A stretch of 18,094 bases of DNA from Bacillota bacterium (lineage in GTDB: Bacteria > Bacillota > Clostridia > Christensenellales > CAG-138), in the NCBI GenBank assembly GCA_023396535.1, contig JAEWWD010000284.1:1-18094 (forward strand), written 5' to 3'. The first letter of the stretch is position 1; every line of letters begins with the position of its first letter. The notes under the pieces are model-generated. The model was not told the DNA's origin. It saw only the letters and a list, made by a program, of their open reading frames with translations, and ran no database searches. Both the position numbers and the translations under genes were made by a program. Below, piece after piece: positions 14,940 to 18,094 of this stretch.

Positions 14940-14981
14940 CCAAACAAAACGCCTCCCAATTCACATTGTATTGGGGGGCGT
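14940..14981 (-). terminator. Intrinsic terminator of the LUD-domain gene
   Basis: ACGCCTCCCAAT (14949-14960) pairs with ATTGGGGGGCGT (14970-14981), a 12-bp stem with one G-T wobble and a 9-nt loop. Read on the minus strand it is followed by GTTTTGTTTG, a T-rich tail. It starts 21 nt after the LUD gene's stop codon. No T-tract follows on the plus strand, so it serves the minus strand. Confidence 0.8.
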
Positions 14982-15002
14982 AAAGATTTCTGCGAATTAT
15001 GC

Positions 15003-15611
15003 TCAATAACCAAGGCTTTCGCGTACAAGCAACACATGTACATCTTTTACCGCGAAAGAAGGGCGCTCCAAAAGTGCGGTGACATTGCACATGCGCTGCG
15101 CAGAGGAGCAGTCGTTACATTCGCCCGTTATAGCACAGGGAGTTTTGAAATTAAGCCGGCGCGCGTTGGGAGGACACGCTTCCCGCTTGATACGCGCGAG
15201 GGCATCAGCATAATCTGAGACAATCTTGTTTTGGCCCACAATAATGACGACGCGCTTGGGGCCGTAAAACATGGATGCTACGCGGTTACCCGTACCGTCT
15301 ATGTTGAGTAATGCACCGCTTTCGAGTACGGCGTTGGAGGAGCAGACATATACGTCCGCGGTATGCGCCGTCGCAAGAACGGACGGAACTTCTTCGGGTT
15401 TGGCCTTCCAGTGCCAGTACACGGCGTTCCCCTGTTCCTGCAGCGTTTCATACAGGCCCATATCCCTAACTGTTACCGATCCGCCGAATCCTACGCTTCC
15501 CGTGCCGGTCAGTGCGAGAGCGGCTTCCTTCGCTTGCGCCGCGGTATCCAGCACCTGTACCTGAAAACCGTGTTTTTTCAGGTTATTTGCGGTGTTTTCC
15601 ATACGATCCAT
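15003..15611 (-). CDS. Stand-alone LUD-domain (DUF162/LutC-like) protein
   Basis: A 202-residue cytoplasmic protein of the LUD family, named for lactate utilisation (LutB C-terminal part and LutC). Family motifs are visible: GFGGSVTVRDMG at 41-52, SSNAVLESGALLNIDG at 91-106 and GNRVASMFYGPKRVV at 108-122. A C-terminal Cys group (Cys146, 159, 165, 168, 175, in PCAITGECNDC and RMCN) could bind a metal or iron-sulfur cluster; this is inference, although similar cysteines are common in the stand-alone type. No lutA or lutB is next to it, so the name should not be read as proof of lactate oxidation. It is monocistronic. ATG 15609-15611 has a perfect AGGAGG (15620-15625) 8 nt upstream, with its own promoter and terminator. 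Confidence 0.88.
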   Translation of the reverse strand: MDRMENTANNLKKHGFQVQVLDTAAQAKEAALALTGTGSVGFGGSVTVRDMGLYETLQEQGNAVYWHWKAKPEEVPSVLATAHTADVYVCSSNAVLESGALLNIDGTGNRVASMFYGPKRVVIIVGQNKIVSDYADALARIKREACPPNARRLNFKTPCAITGECNDCSSAQRMCNVTALLERPSFAVKDVHVLLVRESLGY

Positions 15612-15643
15612 GAAGTGACCCTCCTCAATAGCGTGCTATGTGT

Positions 15644-15672
15644 ATTGTAACATGCGGGGGGTGGGCTGCAAA
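15644..15672 (-). promoter_or_regulatory. Sigma-70-type promoter of the LUD-domain gene
   Basis: On the minus strand TTTGCA (15667-15672) and TACAAT (15644-15649) are exactly 17 bp apart, 33 nt before the LUD gene's start codon. The -10 matches consensus at five positions and the -35 at four. Confidence 0.6.
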
Positions 15673-15681
15673 GGGTATGTC

Positions 15682-15710
15682 TTGCATTTATGCTGGCGAT
15701 ACGGTATCAT
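15682..15710 (+). promoter_or_regulatory. lepA: Sigma-70-type promoter of lepA
   Basis: TTGCAT (15682-15687), a 17-bp spacer and TATCAT (15705-15710) precede lepA by about 30 nt. It is back to back with the LUD gene's promoter in the 128-nt intergenic region. Confidence 0.5.
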
Positions 15711-15739
15711 CATTTCAGTAAAACGCCAGCGGAGGTACT

Positions 15740-17542
<1,803 letters not shown>

Positions 17543-17559
17543 GCTGGACGGCTGTTGAT

Positions 17560-17904
17560 ATGAAGGTTGCGGTGATAGGTTCCCGGGGGCTGCACGTGGA
17601 TGTTTCGGCGTATATACCGCCGGAGGCCACGGAAATCATCACGGGCGGCGCGAGAGGCATCGACACGCAGGCGGAGCGCTACGCAAACGAGCGCGGTCTG
17701 AAGCTGACGGTGTTTCGCCCCGCGTACGATATATTAGGCCCGCGCGCGCCGCTTGCGCGTAATGAGCAGATCGTAAGCGCCGCGGATATGGTGGTGGCGA
17801 TATGGGACGGGCGCTCGCGCGGTACGCGGCACGCCATCTCCCGCGCCATGCAGATGAACAAGCCGCTGCAAATCCACGTGATTGAAGAAGGAAGCAATGT
17901 ATAG
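17560..17904 (+). CDS. Small single-domain SLOG-fold (DUF2493/YspA-like) protein
   Basis: A 114-residue protein that appears to be a bare Rossmann-like SLOG domain, the fold of DprA and the YspA/cpYpsA group. Visible motifs are VIGSRG (5-10), TGGARGID (28-35), a conserved RNEQIV (67-72) and AIWDGRSRGTRHAI (80-93). Such domains are thought to bind nucleotides or nucleotide-derived ligands; the role of small stand-alone members is not established. It starts 17 nt after the lepA stop codon, shares lepA's G+C-rich codon style and has little ribosome binding site (only a weak GGA), so it is probably co-transcribed with and translated after lepA. It ends just before a shared terminator. Family call fairly sure; function unknown. 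Confidence 0.82.
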   Translation: MKVAVIGSRGLHVDVSAYIPPEATEIITGGARGIDTQAERYANERGLKLTVFRPAYDILGPRAPLARNEQIVSAADMVVAIWDGRSRGTRHAISRAMQMNKPLQIHVIEEGSNV

Positions 17905-17915
17905 ATACAGCCAGC

Positions 17916-17943
17916 AAAAGCGCCCGAATACCGGCGCTTTTTT
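17916..17943. terminator. Intrinsic terminator after lepA-SLOG, possibly bidirectional
   Basis: AAAAGCGCC (17916-17924) pairs with GGCGCTTTT (17933-17941) around an 8-nt loop, and T residues continue to 17943 on the plus strand. The A-run on the left arm gives a T-run on the minus strand, so it may also stop the convergent hemW-like transcript. Confidence 0.85.
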
Positions 17944-17948
17944 GTGGC

Positions 17949-18094
17949 CTATTCCGTTTCTTCCAAAAAGTATTGCAGCGCGCTGTTCTGCATATCCAGC
18001 CCGCGTCGGGTCAGCCGCGCAAAGCCGTCCGCCATTTCCATCCATCCGGCAATAAGCAGGCGTTGTATGGCATGCGGGTAGAGCAGATCAAGAG
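17949..18094 (-). CDS. hemW: C-terminal end of a HemW-like radical SAM protein (partial)
   Basis: Only the last 47 codons are in the window; the gene enters from the right edge on the minus strand and ends with TAG at 17949-17951. The visible C terminus contains FARLTRRGLDMQNSALQYFL, matching the RLT-G-(D/L)-N pattern that ends HemW, the heme-chaperone relative of oxygen-independent coproporphyrinogen oxidase (HemN). Proximity to lepA supports this, since lepA and hemW lie close together in many Bacillota, although here they converge rather than run in the same direction. The radical SAM cysteines lie outside the window, so the call rests on the tail and on context. Confidence 0.7.
   Translation of the reverse strand, partial: LDLLYPHAIQRLLIAGWMEMADGFARLTRRGLDMQNSALQYFLEETE

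Overview
The window looks like a piece of a Bacillota (probably Clostridia) chromosome. Strong AGGAGG-type ribosome binding sites precede most genes. A stand-alone LUD-domain protein and a lepA/hemW neighbourhood sit at the right end, and the catabolic cluster carries a PrpR-N-type regulator and a TAXI-type TRAP transporter. No RNA gene, CRISPR array or clear insertion sequence was seen, and the genus cannot be named from sequence alone.

Region 1 (positions 13 to 11552, all minus strand, transcribed right to left) is a nine-gene run that reads as one sugar-acid catabolic operon. In transcription order it encodes a fumarylacetoacetate-hydrolase-family enzyme, a divergent DapA-family enzyme, a mandelate racemase/enolase-superfamily dehydratase, a DUF1537 four-carbon acid-sugar kinase, an iron-type alcohol dehydrogenase, a PdxA2-like 4-phosphate dehydrogenase, a TAXI solute-binding lipoprotein, a fused TRAP permease and a conventional DapA-family lyase. 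The inferred logic is as follows. TAXI-TRAP imports an acid; the enolase-family dehydratase makes a 2-keto-3-deoxy acid; the DapA and FAH enzymes process or cleave it; and the kinase plus PdxA2 pair sends a four-carbon acid to a triose phosphate (dihydroxyacetone phosphate in characterised cases). The exact substrate is not determined. The solute-binding protein gene is bracketed by two RNA hairpins. Two longer gaps inside the run (276 and 254 nt) hold inverted repeats and one possible small ORF.

Region 2 (11553 to 14875, plus strand) diverges from the operon. It holds a PrpR-N/PAS/AAA/Fis regulator whose AAA domain has lost the GAFTGA loop and the Walker B acidic residues, so it probably does not act through sigma-54. 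A PatB/MalY-type PLP aminotransferase/C-S lyase gene follows.

Region 3 (about 14890 to 18094) is core chromosome: a LUD-domain gene with its own promoter and terminator (minus), lepA (elongation factor 4, plus) from a back-to-back promoter, a small SLOG-fold protein, a hairpin terminator, and the C-terminal end of a convergent hemW-like gene cut by the window edge. lepA is visibly richer in G+C at third positions than the operon, so regions 1 and 2 may be an accessory island beside core genes.
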